64,000 bases of DNA. Origin: Stenopsyche tienmushanensis (taxonomy: Eukaryota > Arthropoda > Insecta > Trichoptera > Stenopsychidae). The translations under genes were made by a program, and so were the position numbers. The DNA lies in assembly GCA_008973525.1 (NCBI GenBank), contig WACJ01000503.1:992001-1056000 (forward strand), in the 5' to 3' direction. The first letter of the stretch is position 1. Each line of letters opens with the position of its first letter. Below the pieces are notes generated by a model that had not been told where the DNA came from, made no database searches, and saw only the letters and a list, made by a program, of their open reading frames with translations. This document shows positions 46,401-57,699 of the stretch, in pieces.

Positions 46401-47335
46401 TATAATGGAACGAAATTTTGTTTATTTCTAATAAAACCATCATAAAAGACATATTGAAACGAATCAGCAAATATCGAGATATTAAGACGTTATGCTGTCT
46501 TGTATAACACTGCTATATGATTTCATGAAAAGATTATTAAATTTAAATCCGTGCTATACGAGGCTTAAAGTTTAAATAAAATGATGTTATGCATTCCAAA
46601 AAAGTAAAATAGTTTAATAATGTGTACTTTATTTTTTTTTCAATGAGCATTAAAGAAATATACAAATATGTGATTATTAAAACTAATTCAATAAAATCGG
46701 TTATTCATTTCAACGAGCACATATAAGACACTTTTTCAAGATCACTCACATGTTTTTATTACTGTTGAATGTTGATATTTTTTTTAATATTAAAGATCAA
46801 TGTTACAAGCGATTGTCTACTTTAAGCTTGTAAATCTTTATATATTTCTCGATGAATTTGAATTTTTTTCTGAAATTTCTATCAAAGGATCATTTTCCAT
46901 TGAAAAATATTCTAGTTTATATGCCAAATATAAACGCTGATTTATTTTGGCAAATTCTATGTCGGTCGATTTCATTTCTCTTTGAATTTTATATTATGTG
47001 ATAAAAACATAATATACATTTTTTAAAATACATTTTCCATCTTAAATTGTGATATTTTTCATTATAATCTTGTGTATGAGAAATACATTTTGCACTGATA
47101 GATAGTCCCGGATCTCATTATGTTTTAATATTTTATTTTAAGTATATAACAATTAATTGGATGCATATCATTTAAATTGTGCTATAAAAGTATCGAGTTA
47201 TACGAGTCAAGTGTACTTAATATATATTGTTTTTGATGCTTGAAATATTAAAAAATAAATAAACAAATATTTTATTATTTTGCTAGCGCTGTTAATAATT
47301 GACGTTAGATGAAGTGAGATAAGTATGCTTAGAAA
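43425..47335. other. long AT-rich stretch with one small balanced patch
   Basis: Mostly AT-rich with frequent stops. A balanced patch at about 45,180-45,440 (AAACGGCTTTTGTC, CCTCCTGGGATTG) may be non-coding constrained DNA. Two plus and one minus short frames at 44,228-44,516 overlap and shadow one another. No repeat family was recognised. Confidence 0.35.
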
Positions 47336-47339
47336 ATCA

Positions 47340-48120
47340 TAAAATGAAAATTTCGGCAAAGGGTTGCTTAAAAATTCACCCCTCTCAGAATTGTGTTTTA
47401 ACAGATTCGAAAATGAAAAAAATGGTTGTTTAAAAGCACGGAACATTATTTGGTATAACAGTGGATTTTGTCTCGGAAATAAGTTTTTTGCCGACGCATT
47501 CTTACAAATGAAAAAGTTTTTAGGCGGCATTTATGGTGTATATGAAAATTTCACCAGCCTTGAGCGAGACCGAAATTCAGCACAGTTTAAACAAAAAAGA
47601 GAAATAAGAAAGAGTGGAATACATATTTTAGCGAAGGTTTTGACAATCTGAAAAGAATGCGTAATCTAACACTTCCCTCATACAAAGTGTTCCACGTGTA
47701 TTGTCTGATTTTCGCGAATGAGAATAAAATTTCGAGCGACTTTATTTTTAGTATAATGGAAGGATTAGTTGTTTGACTTATTTCCTTAATAAAGCTCGGA
47801 GTGCACATAAAGCTCTTAAAATAAACGACGGAGTCGTAATCCGTCGTTTTAACTGTCGGAGTAATCAAAAGCTCAATAACTGTTTATTTCGAACTATTTA
47901 TTTGGGTAGTTTCCCGGATTTCTGCACGTAGGAAAATACGAAAGAGTAATTTAATCGTAAATTGAGATTTATCGCTAAATCGAGTTAACTTAAAACGAAA
48001 GCGTTTGTACTGAATCGCAAAATTTGTAAGACACAAATTTTTATTAAGGCCCAATAATGTCTTTTACGTGGAACCCAAATTAAAGCTTTAATTGAGACAA
48101 ATTGAGCTCTCATCGCTTGA
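47340..48120. promoter_or_regulatory. balanced island containing a perfect 10-bp hairpin
   Basis: Open frames of about 95 codons occur on both strands (plus 47,364-47,651; minus 47,587-47,868) without recognisable content. At 47,823-47,849 AAACGACGGA and TCCGTCGTTT form a perfect stem around a 7-base loop (GTCGTAA). CpG words are frequent for this window (GAGCGACTTT, ATCGTAAATTG). Possible regulatory or transcribed non-coding element. Confidence 0.35.
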
Positions 48121-48234
48121 GGATGCCTTTTCTGTCAAAAAATTACTTAAGCTATTAAGATATTTTGTTAAATTTTCTAAAACATTAATATTTTTGTAAT
48201 GATCCATAGCGCAATGATCGAAGTATTTGTTTGG

Positions 48235-48375
48235 CAGGTTGATTGATATATGTATATGGATTAATACAGATTTCTTTATTATTGGATAAATATCAATACA
48301 TGTTAGTGGATTAGTTATTGGGTTCCTAAAACAAAGGTTCGAGTATAAATCCAGATTGTGAAAAAAATAACGTAT
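48235..48375 (+). repeat. tRNA-like SINE fragment
   Basis: AGTGGATTAGTTATTGGG, then a B-box-like AAGGTTCGAGTATAAATCC, then AGATTGTGAAAAAAATAAC. The tail matches the family at 9.4, 16.7 and 25.1 kb. A four-base insertion seems to split the B box. Confidence 0.4.
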
Positions 48376-48379
48376 CAAA

Positions 48380-49210
48380 AACACTGGGAGAACTATAATT
48401 CTGATTATATAATATTTTTAATAACTCTCTCAATCCAGACGACACTTAATTTTCTATACCTGAATAAATTAATGTCAATATGATTTAAAACGCAAATTTG
48501 CCATAAAAGAGCTAAAAAATTGCATTTAATAATAACAAAGATGATTTATGGTATACGCTCATAGATTTTAGAACAAGACTACTATGAGATCTATTAATGA
48601 ATATAGCAAATAAAGAAGAATAATATTTTAATTTATATTTAATTTTTATAAATATTTTCCTATGTCTGAACTAACAGATTTAAAGTTGAAAAATATATTC
48701 AATAATAATACTATTATTAATATTAGAAATACTGTTTAGTCGTCTATTATCTAAGACATAGTTAAAGTTAGATTCTTAGTTAATAAGGAACTAATTTAGA
48801 TTCACAACAACTAACTTTGATCAGTGAAATACTAAAGCACGAAGTATATGAAATTCTACGACGTAAGCCAAACTTATGCACATTGACGTATAAATTATAT
48901 GTCTAATTAATATAAGTGCAGCAATTAAAATAAATATACACGAAGGTAATAAATTTAACGTACTGAAAGAGATTTTGCATTAGAGATTCTTATTAATACG
49001 GGATAAATTAATATCACAAAATATCGCTCAAAGTCCCAAATGATTCGTCTCTAGACTCTCAAAAGGCAAACGAGTTCAATGTTGAGATGTTTCCATTCAT
49101 ATGATTTATGTACTACGAATTAAAAAAATAAAATCATTACATTTTTCATTCGTTATGATAAAATTTCTCAGCATAATATCTTAACGAAGATGTATCGAAT
49201 CTATGAAAAT
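48380..49210. other. AT-rich stretch, nothing recognised
   Basis: No feature found; the composition is background. Confidence 0.4.
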
Positions 49211-49218
49211 AGTCATAG

Positions 49219-49557
49219 ATGAAAATTTATGGGAAAAACATTTTGACGGCTTTCAATTTCATTTGAAAAATGGGGCTCGACCGGAAGATTTGTGTTCAAC
49301 TATATATCATCCGTCCATTAGTGAAATTTCAAATTAATTTGAAAGCCTCAAAAAAGGATCAACCCTTTGATTTTTACTGCATGTTATTATTTGGCAAAAA
49401 ATCTGTCCACAAAATGGAATTGATTGGTTTCATGATATATCGTGGTTCATACACAACATTTTTATTAAAACCAGCCAATCAATTTGCCACTACAATGTCA
49501 AACAAAGAGGATTTATTTTATATGGTTACATCTCAATGTCGTCAAATTTTCAATTAA
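49219..49557 (+). pseudogene. frame-broken unknown coding sequence
   Basis: ATG at 49,219 opens a frame of about 44 codons (MKIVIDENLWEKHFDGFQFH, then LKNGARPEDLCSTIYHPSIS) that ends in a stop near 49,340. Overlapping it, another plus frame continues to 49,557 (KDQPFDFYCMLLFGKKSVHK, MELIGFMIYRGSYTTFLL, then SNKEDLFYMVTSQCRQIFN). The residue composition of both parts is strongly protein-like, with Trp, Cys, His and Arg and little low complexity. The changeover happens near 49,325-49,340, as expected for one ancestral frame with a single indel. The joined frame would be about 112 codons. I do not recognise the family. A processed pseudogene, a captured mobile-element gene or a decayed lineage-specific gene are all possible. 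Confidence 0.35.
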
Positions 49558-49559
49558 TC

Positions 49560-50390
49560 ATGGAGCTTTATAAAGATATTTAGAAAATAAAAGTTTGAAT
49601 TTGATGAAATCCGAAGCAGGAAATAAATGCTGTTTGTTTTCTGCATTGGTTAAAAATTATCTGCTCTTACAACTTATTGGGGATTTAAAAACCAAGCTAT
49701 ATTTTTACAAGATTGATACATATCAAGATCTTATTTGAGTAAATGTTTCAGTAGTTCGTATTTAGCTTAAAGAGAGATTCCTTAATGCTTTTGAGCAGTT
49801 TGAGCAATTTGGGGGATCTTTTGATATGTTTCACAAATAGGCGCTAAAGTTGAAATTTTGGGTATTTTTTAAAAATGTTGAAAAATATTTCTATTTCGAC
49901 AGCCCTGACACTTAGCACATAGGATCTATGTGTGAAACGTAGCAAAAGACCCCCCTAACTAAAAAAAAAAAAAAACTGTCGGTCCATGTGCAAAATACTT
50001 TGTTTATAATTTTATACTATATATATGTAATATAATAACATCGCACATTGGAAATCTTCCTAAATAATAGAAATTTGAATGAACCTTGATATCGTGATAT
50101 TTTATTTTTGGATCGGCCAGAAATTGGGATGCTATTTTTTCATCGTGTTTGAATATTTATGAGCGTTCATAATCAAAAAAGGGGTTGGCATACAAATTAA
50201 TTTTTCTCCAAAGCCCATAAAACCTCTTCATTAATCTCATGATTCCTTTGGCTTGTTCATATTAAGTAGCAGGGAGCACCTCTATTATGGAGGATGTGTA
50301 GGTGAGAGCATCGTGCCCTTAGGACTATAGTGTGTTATTAACGAATCCGCTAATAAATATGTAAATTAAACAACTTCATCTCCGTAGCAT
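49560..50390. other. AT-rich stretch with an A14 run
   Basis: A poly-A run near 49,962-49,975 follows the broken frame by about 400 bases; it is too far away to be convincingly its tail. A short AT microsatellite lies near 50,018-50,032. Nothing else was recognised. Confidence 0.35.
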
Positions 50391-50394
50391 CAGC

Positions 50395-50720
50395 CAGCTA
50401 ATCCGCTTAAAAGTTACTCTTTATCTGGAAAACGGATTTGCTAGCAATTATGACTTTTCTGGCTTAATGGATAAACGCGTTCCACTATCTGCACTGTTGA
50501 GTTTTTACCCGGGCGCCTTGGGTCGTAAATGTTTCTTTCTGAAATTTTATCGCTGGGGAAAATGCGAAATATCTAGGCAACAAGATGTCGATCCTTTTAG
50601 ATGGTACATTTGGTCTAAGCTCAAAGATTGTCCTGTAGCACCAAAAAAAAAAACAAAAAAGCTGCCACGGTAGGACATGAGACATTCTTTCACGTAAATA
50701 AATAATTACGTTCAATTACG
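50395..50720. promoter_or_regulatory. GC-balanced island, candidate conserved non-coding element
   Basis: A balanced segment with ACCCGGGCGCCTTGGG near 50,508 and GATGTCGATCC near 50,584. Open frames of 68 (plus) and 76 (minus) codons overlap and are unrecognised. At 50,458 TCTGGCTTAATGGATAAACG looks like a tRNA A box, but no B box or cloverleaf follows. Confidence 0.3.
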
Positions 50721-50724
50721 CGAA

Positions 50725-51525
50725 TCGCTTCATTTAACATATAACATATCCTTTGGCGGCAAGGCTTTGGAGTCATTGTCGTCTTTACCATTTATTTTTT
50801 GCTTTTTAATATGTTCTCCGAGAGGAAAAGTGTAGAAGGACGCTCTTTGTGAGTCAAACATGTATGTACAATTATTATCTTCTGTACCATTTAACATAAT
50901 AGACTACATCCTTACGAGGTATACATTTTCTCCTGTTGGGCTTAAGACTACCAAGAAATTTCTTATGTCAAGACAAAAATAAGCTTTAACGTTGCCTTAT
51001 TTTAAATAATGTTAAACATCAATTTTGGCAGAGCAGCGAATTTTTATTATTCTTATAAATTATTACAAATTTTACACTTCATTTTTGCTCACCTGTAATT
51101 AAAAATGCCTGTCTTTTAATGTTATATGTAATGAATGGGATCAATGTAATCCATAGTGAATAACTTAAAATTATATTATTGAAAAAATAAAATGCTGGAA
51201 TAATAAAATATGGATGGAATAATAATGAAAAAATAAATTGAAAATGAAGGAAAAAAGTTCTAAAAAATTGGAACATTACATATTTTTATGCGAATAATAT
51301 AAAATAATTACAAAATTATTTAATGGATTAGTAAACAACGTCAATCGTGCAATGTTAAAACATAGTAATGCTTTTGCACCACTATAAATTGAAATATCTA
51401 CTTATGATATGAAGACATATAATAATTGTTAACTTAAACTCCAAAAGTAAATAAAAAGTTTGTTATGGATTTTTTTATATTTTACTTTGTAGGAGCTCTC
51501 GAGAATGGGGAGTCAAATTATCGAC
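50725..51525. other. AT-rich stretch, nothing recognised
   Basis: The first 250 bases are mildly balanced; the rest is very AT-rich. No signature of the missing C-terminal half of the outer mariner could be found here. Confidence 0.35.
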
Positions 51526-51529
51526 AATT

Positions 51530-51699
51530 AATTTCTATAGTTATCACTCCACCTGGTTTAAGAAGTTCATAGTAAATAATTCCAATAATATTTAAACAAA
51601 TTCATAAAAGAACCATCCTAAGTATTAGTCCTGGCTTGGGCGTTAAAACAAGGCTTTCTTTCTTAGATTTTTTTAAAAATATTATTTCATACCATTATA
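51530..51699 (-). pseudogene. outer mariner (A), middle part of transposase
   Basis: Minus-strand frames read NLRKKALF and RPSQ, then KPGLILRMVLL, a stop, and ICLNIIGIIYYELLKPGGVI. This matches the mariner block between the first and second catalytic Asp (NNVxRKK..., KxVLLCVWWDxxGVIYYELLKPG). It is not part of the neighbouring mariner B, which starts with its own terminal repeat at 51,700 and contains its own version of the same block. The C-terminal third with HDNARP and SPD is absent further left. Confidence 0.65.
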
Positions 51700-52738
51700 T
51701 TAGGATGAGTAAAAAATAATTGCCGATTTTTTTTCCAAACATTTATTTAGCTCTAACAAAATAACGAAGCAATATTACTCTAATTAATATTCACCATTAT
51801 GAGTGATAACTTTCTTCCATTTTAATGGTAACTTATTAACACCCTCTTCATTATATTTAGCAGGTTTAGATAAAAAGAAATTTTCGATAGCGTGATTCAT
51901 TTCTTCATCATTTTTGATTGTTTTGCATTTAAGAAATTCTGCAAAGAACAGAATAGATGGAAGTCGGAGAGTATAGTGGATATAATAAGTTAGACTATCA
52001 TAGTTCTAGAATTTTTTGCTGCGTTAAATTTACTGTATGCGGTTTAGAATTATCGTATGACATTTTTCTGATTCACGAGAGAAGGGCAATTTTCATAAAG
52101 TTTTTCTTGAACATTTTGCTAGTACTGATATTTTTGACTATTTCATTTCGATTTAAAAGCTCGTGGTGGCTTATGCCTCGACGATCCCACCATGCACATA
52201 ATAATTTATTGTTTCATGAATAGGATCCGGTAAAGGTAGTTGATTTTTATCAAGCCACTAAATTTTGCGTACAATACTATCCTACATTACCCTTTTTTCA
52301 TCTCCAGTAATTATTATGTTTAAAAATGGCTCAATTTTCTGCCGTGAGAGGAGACTTGTGGCAATAGACATGCGATTTTCTTTGTTGCCTTCACTAAGAG
52401 TATGTAGCACTCACACACTCAATTTGCTAACCTTCCCCATTTTTTCCAAGTGCCGGCAAATTATTAATTGTGACGCATTTAGCTTTTCTGACAATTCCCT
52501 TGTTGATTGATGTGGATTTTGCTCCAATAAAAAATTTAAAATGTTTTCATCAAAGTCTGAAGGATAAGATGGCAAAGACATAAGATGTGACACAGTTACT
52601 CTTGTCGAAATACTGATAGGATTTCGACAACCTATCTAAAGATACTCTATACTCATCAATACAGATGACTCATTAAGGGTAAAACCGAATAGCTATAACA
52701 GCTTCTTTTCGTCGGCAACTATTTTTGACTCAACTTGA
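51700..52738 (-). mobile_element. inner mariner (B), 1,039 bp, inserted in mariner A
   Basis: The left end reads TTAGGATGAGTAAAAAATAA then TTGCCGA. The right end, reverse-complemented, reads TCAAGTTGAGTCAAAAATAG then TTGCCGA. TA flanks both sides (51,698-51,699 and 52,739-52,740). The terminal repeats are of the mellifera/irritans/Hsmar1-like style (TTAGGTTG...AAAGTAATTGC). It contains a decayed transposase with internal deletions. On both sides of it lie pieces of a different mariner, so it is a nested insertion. Confidence 0.8.
51790..52600 (-). pseudogene. mariner B transposase pseudogene
   Basis: The minus strand reads SDFDENILNFLLEQNPHQST, then RELSEKLNASQLIICRHLEK and MGKVSKLSVWVLH (second helix-turn-helix), then SLLSRQKIEPFLNIIITGDEK with the first catalytic Asp intact (52,300-52,302). 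Next come IVRKI, a stop, WLDKNQLPLPDP, WWDRRGISHHELLNR, SDFHLFCSLQNFL and NDEEMNHAIENFFLSKPAKY, ending GVNKLPLKWKKVITHNGEY. The HDNARPH block with the second Asp is missing. The DLAP residues of PYSPDLAPSD, including the third Asp, are deleted (PLYSP joins directly to SDFHLF). The first helix-turn-helix, normally at the N-terminus, is also absent. Multiple frameshifts and stops occur. Confidence 0.85.
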
Positions 52739-52740
52739 TA

Positions 52741-53173
52741 TATGATCCATTTTTCATTTCACTTTAATAATGCGTTTAAAATGAACTTGTATGATTGATG
52801 TTAGAGATAAGTCGCTGTAATAATTATACTATTAATTTATAAAGATTATTTAAATATTGTAGCATATCTTTATTAAAATTTTATAGTCGTCCTGATTTAA
52901 AATCATCGTTAGAATAGGCTTGTACATTTCATTGATGGTATTTGTGCTCTTTGTCGCGTTTAAGCTCTGATCAAGAAAAACCACCATACAATGTCGAATA
53001 TGTTCTTTGTTGGTTTCGGGCTTCACCATGTTTACCCTTAATAATAAAATAAGATTTATAATATAAAAAATAAGCTGATATACTATAGAATATTATAAAT
53101 AGATATTTTCTCCTGACGCAAACTTTATTCATACGACAGTGTGCGAAAATAATGGATTTCTTTCAGGAGAATC
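52741..53173 (-). pseudogene. outer mariner (A), 5' end and N-terminal helix-turn-helix
   Basis: The terminal repeat, read on the minus strand from 53,173, is GATTCTCCTGAAAGAAATCC then ATTATTTTCG, flanked by TA (53,174-53,175). Its inner part is related to the end of the full-length mariner at 34.4 kb (GAAAAGAAATGTCATTTTTT, then CGACAG and TTTATTC at equivalent positions). The ATG near 53,031 lies about 145 bases inside, like the 160 bases in that copy. It encodes MVKPETNKEHIRHCMVVFLD, then QSLNATKSTNTINEMY and, in another frame, DDFKSGRL, the first mariner DNA-binding domain. The remainder up to the inserted mariner B is too decayed to read. Confidence 0.7.
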
Positions 53174-53514
53174 TAATTTTTATATATATGGAGATAAAAA
53201 TGATCGATTTCAAAAAAAAATAGTATTAAAGTGAGCCTCTCATTATATTATATATGTGATTATAATATACTATTTCTTATAAAACTATATTCAATATAAA
53301 AGACTATTTTTGTATTTATTTTCATGGACTGTCAAGTATATAAGAAGTGGATAGAAATATCAAGTGTCAGCTTATAAAACTTCTGTCGTCTTGATTGGGC
53401 CACTGTTTGACGGTATTGAAGATCTAATTGGTGTACATTTATAAGAAAACTCGTATTGCCGAGGTATTTTATTAAATATTTTTAATTTAAGAATCACCCT
53501 TTGAGTATTATAAT

Positions 53515-54115
53515 TGATTGGGGCGGAAATTCCATCGCAATTTTTCCCCTGTATTACGAGTAATAGTCATAAGAAATAATTTAAAAAGTTTCATACACAC
53601 ACGAGTCGCAAGTCGTAAAGCAAAGTCGATCAAAATGAGTTGAAGTTTGTCACGACATGTCACATGATGTATTCGTGCCGATGATGCCACGCGATGGCGG
53701 TGGAGCCGACAGCACTTTGAGCAGCTTCTTCCGCAGGATTTATCCCAGCTTGATTTATTCATGATCGATAAGACCACGAGACCGGTTCTGTAATTAACTC
53801 TGATGACCGGCCGGGTCTGTTGGTGTGGCCACATGCTCCCAGTACTCCCCCGCGAATGATGGACGACTCTGTTTTCACCTGGAACTCACAATTTCCTCTC
53901 CACTTTGCCGACGCCTCATTAGGAACTACCCGAAGAAAACCCTATCTTATGCAGCGAGGTTCTTGAGGCCATTATGCCATGGTGTTTTGTAGGCCTCTCT
54001 CTGGCCGGAACTGATACAAACGGTGCTGTAAATCACCGTACTTCCCATCCCCACCTTTGCTCTTCCTTTGCGCTCGGTTCTCCCTCGTTCCTATACCTGT
54101 GAGGGCACTTAATCT
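53515..54115. promoter_or_regulatory. large GC-balanced island, candidate enhancer or promoter
   Basis: This is one of the most GC-rich segments of the window, with CGCGATGGCGGTGG near 53,691, GACCGGCCGGGTCTG near 53,804, and words for Grainyhead-like (ACCGGTT) and GATA-like (GATCGATAAG) factors around 53,760-53,790. A 108-codon minus frame (53,508-53,834) is Arg/Cys-rich but has no domain or signal peptide. The second half (53,840-54,110) is also balanced and has no frame of note. Conserved non-coding function is favoured. Confidence 0.4.
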
Positions 54116-54119
54116 GAGG

Positions 54120-56170
54120 GTCATGGTAAAATATGTACAATAATTTATTTTGAAGTATTAGCGTCGCACAGGATATTTCCTATTTTGATCAAATTAAAAT
54201 TTCTCATTCTGTTGCCGGCTTGTGCGAAATAAACGACTTTTGGATGTCTCTACACAAAGAAAACACTGAAAGAAAACTCTCGATTCTTTCACAGTAAATT
54301 TTTAATATAAAATTGAGAGCATGAGAAATTAATATCCTGTGATCATTTATCAGAACAAAAGTTGGTTAGTTAGGTATGATCTTGAGTCTTTATTGGAAAG
54401 GACTGAGTTGAAAATTATCGATAGATTTTTTTTTCGATCTAGCTCCTCGATACAAGGAATCTGATTTTCAGTTTAAAAAAAATATATTGTAGTTACTAAA
54501 ACGTTTAATTAAGTCAAATGTTGCTATTTTTAATGAGAAATTTGTGAGAAAAATTTAAGCATCTTTATAATTTAAAAATATAACATTTTATAAGATACGG
54601 TGAACATTTGAATTTTTCATAAATAGTCTACGATTCCTCTTTGTCTTGTGAAGAAAGTTTATGATCAACATATTTTTCCAGTGATGATGCGCATTTGTAT
54701 AACATTTGACACTCTGCTGGAACTATAAGTACTATGAAACGTACATATTCCGTTGGAATAAGAAATGAAGACATTTTATAAGACTGTTTTGAATGTTAAG
54801 CATTTATTAAGATGGTGCATGAATTCTCGCTCATTTATAATATTTTTTTTCATCTTAACTATAATAAGTAAGTGTGTTTAAGAGATCTGAAGGATTAAAA
54901 TCAAGATTTTTATTCAATTGATGAAGCTTTTGTTGAATGATTCCTTAAAAATTAAATTTAGAACTTTTTTACCATGAATATTGAAAATCCACTTGAAAGG
55001 TTCCATTATCAATTACGTTTGGTCTACCGTTCTTTGGTTGTTATTCCAAATAAAATTATTCTTTCTTAAGATTTAAAAACCAATCTTTTAAGTTTAGATT
55101 GTTTTGGTTCAATTTAAATATGAATTGCATACAATAAAGAATTTGTCTAATATTTGGTACTATTTTTAATCGAAGAAAAGGAACAGAAAACAGTAGAAAG
55201 ATGAAACTGTTTAGAAAGCTCAGAACTTACATACATGTTATGAGCTCTCTTGATAATTATTTCATAATATAATATATAAAAAACATGTTGATTGGATTAG
55301 TTCCTATAATTTTAAATTGTAAGCCACCGATTTTTATTTAACATGATAAACTGTCGTAAAATACGGTCGAAGTCATAATGGGTGACTTGGCCAATTTATC
55401 ATCCATAATTCCATGACCGTCCTTGAAGGTACTCCAGCATTAAAATTTGTGCTATTTTTATACAATGTAAATTTTAGTATTACGATAATATATATGATAA
55501 ATGAAATGGTGAATACGTAGAAAATATTGAGAGCTTCTTCAGAATCTCCAACCCCTTAATTTCTGGGTAGCGGATAAGATAAATAATGTTTCTTTCCTTC
55601 CCATGCTCACCACCATTACGGGGAGTAGACATCTTTATTTAAATTCACCTCCCTGAATAGTTGTTCGTGTTCATTTCAAGAAATACATTCTATCTATATC
55701 CATCTAAATAATAAACACTTCGAAATATGCAAATGGCTTATGAAACCGGACTGACATTCGTGTGTGTATTTGCTATTAATATAGTTGCGTTCTATTCGTA
55801 TATTTCATTTTATCCGCACTTTTTTGTGGAAGGCATTTTATATTTTTCGAAGCATAAAAAAGACATATTCGCTTTTTATAATCGTTATAAAATATTTGTG
55901 ATCCAGTAACTTTTCCTGTGCTCAATTGTTTAGTGCTAATTAAATAAGGGCCCACATCATTGATCAGCATATCTGTTTTAAAAAGGTTGAAAAGAAAAAG
56001 CCTCCAAAATCTTATGGATGCTTAACGGCTTGAAAATAAAAGTGTACGTACTGTCTTTTTTAAAGAAACCAACAAAGGATAAAATATAATTCAGTTGCGG
56101 GTGAGATCACATCAGTGCGTCCAACGAAACCACTCATTCATATATCAGCATCTCTCTAAAAACTTAAATA
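54120..56170. other. AT-rich stretch with small balanced patches
   Basis: A patch at 55,320-55,440 combines TAATGGGTGACTTGGCC and CATGACCGTCCTTGAAGG with TAAACTGTCG words and might be regulatory. Another at 55,550-55,640 (TCTCCAACCCC, ACCATTACGGGG) is short. No gene or repeat was recognised. Confidence 0.35.
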
Positions 56171-56177
56171 TATATTT

Positions 56178-56530
56178 CGTCTGTATCATACTTTTTTATT
56201 GCTTGATATTGAAGGTAGCATTACCTCCGAGTTTCATTTAGAATGCTGGATGAACGTATTGGCGAGCGTTTTGGCGATCGTCTCGTTAGGGAATATGGGA
56301 GGTTTGTGAAGACTGAGCAGTTTTCCTCGGGAGGCAGTGAAAAACTACTCTAGATGACCTTTTTGATTTTCTGAAAAGGGCTTTCCGGAGTGCAAAGATT
56401 CCAGTCTCTCCTTTACCCGCTAGGGTGTTACCAAGTTAGGGTGAAGATATACGTGACGCTTTAGTGCATCTCGGATTTGCTCCTACACCAACTGAGGACG
56501 TTTCCCCGTTCACTTGCAATATTATGAAAT
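56178..56530 (+). repeat. dispersed repeat, copy 2, with partial open frames
   Basis: Collinear with 30,545-30,826 to about 56,423. One plus frame reads MLDERIGERFGDRLVREYGR followed by FVKTEQFSSGGSEKLL. A second frame carries KTTLDDLFDFLKRAF, then GEDIRDALVHLGFAPTPTED, ending at a stop near 56,531. The peptides are polar and protein-like, which suggests an ancestral coding region with frameshifts. I cannot name the protein. No terminal repeats or poly-A tail were seen. Confidence 0.55.
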
Positions 56531-56534
56531 AAAT

Positions 56535-57655
56535 AATAATACATTATAATCGATCTTAATATATATTTAATTTGGGGCAAATATGTTGATTATAGTTGTA
56601 TTCAAAGCAACCAGCTATCTCTGTTCTATTTACTAGTTATTTTACTCTTATTTATCATAATAATAACACAGATATTATAAATCTTTTATATATCGTTAAA
56701 TATGATTTGAATGAATCAATATGATTTGAACTGAGCATTCCGGGTAGTGAGAGGTTATTTAGTCTCAAAATAGAAATATTCAAACAATTTTTGTGCATTG
56801 GATAATAAAATCAACGATATTTTTATCTCTGTCTGTTTTCTATAAAATTGTATTGACTGATCCAAGTCATAATATGCTTAGTTAATTTTTAAGACTGCAA
56901 TGTTAAAATATTTTCCCCTAGATAATTATATGCATAGTTGCATATTGGTACCCTAACAAATATATAATAATTCCACCCTACTTCCTTGAACATCAATATC
57001 TACCCCTGCTAGAATTAAACTTTGCATGCAACGTTACTCTTCCGCGTCTGTGTAAAATAAAGACAATCCTTTCTCTCATTTTCCTTCTCTCTATCCAATA
57101 TTTTTGAAGCTATTGTGTTATATTAATATTAATTTTACGAGAATTGAGACTATTTTATGCAGCTTGAAAAGCAATATTGATGTTTGTTAATTATTTTTCT
57201 CTTGTCCATTGATGATAATGATATTGAAGTGTAGTTCTATTTTTTATGGGATTTTTATTAGTTAAATGTATTAGTTCCAAAAGAGTTCTTCGTTTATTTC
57301 ACAATTGCTGAAATCTTGAGAAAATTTAATTATTCCATTGTAAATATATTGCACAAGAAGCTTTATGTACTGGCGGTTTTGGTTTATTACTTTGCTTGTT
57401 GGTCACATTGTAGCAAATTACCCACTGAATAAAATGTAAAATGAACTTCTTTGTACGTAGACTTGACAACAGAGTTTCATTAATGAATTATATATAATGA
57501 AATATGAAATGCTTCAGAAATATTTTTAACATTAAATGCAATTTCGAGTGGTTTTGTAATGATGTAAAATTTACTATGAAAATGAGATTTTGTAAGTTTA
57601 TGAATAGTTTTCAGAGCATTTTCGTGTGGAATTTGATACTGAACACTGCCTTTAT
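56535..57655. other. AT-rich stretch, nothing recognised
   Basis: Background sequence upstream of the promoter candidate; no signature seen. Confidence 0.4.
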
Positions 57656-57699
57656 ATAATTCAATTGTGACAAGTTCTTACTTCTTGAATATACGAGCG

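Noticed and set aside
50455..50673. tRNA-like start (GGCTTAATGGATAAACGCG) and 68-codon frame
   Set aside because: Only an A-box-like word is present; no B box, acceptor stem or cloverleaf follows, and the peptide is unrecognised.
52411..53031. a single mariner transposase spanning 51.8-53.03 kb
   Set aside because: The N-terminal piece and the rest have different terminal repeats, and a TA-flanked terminus of the inner element lies at 52,738. A nested pair explains the order better.
53508..53834. 108-codon minus frame, Arg/Cys-rich
   Set aside because: It depends on high local GC and has no recognisable family or splice context.
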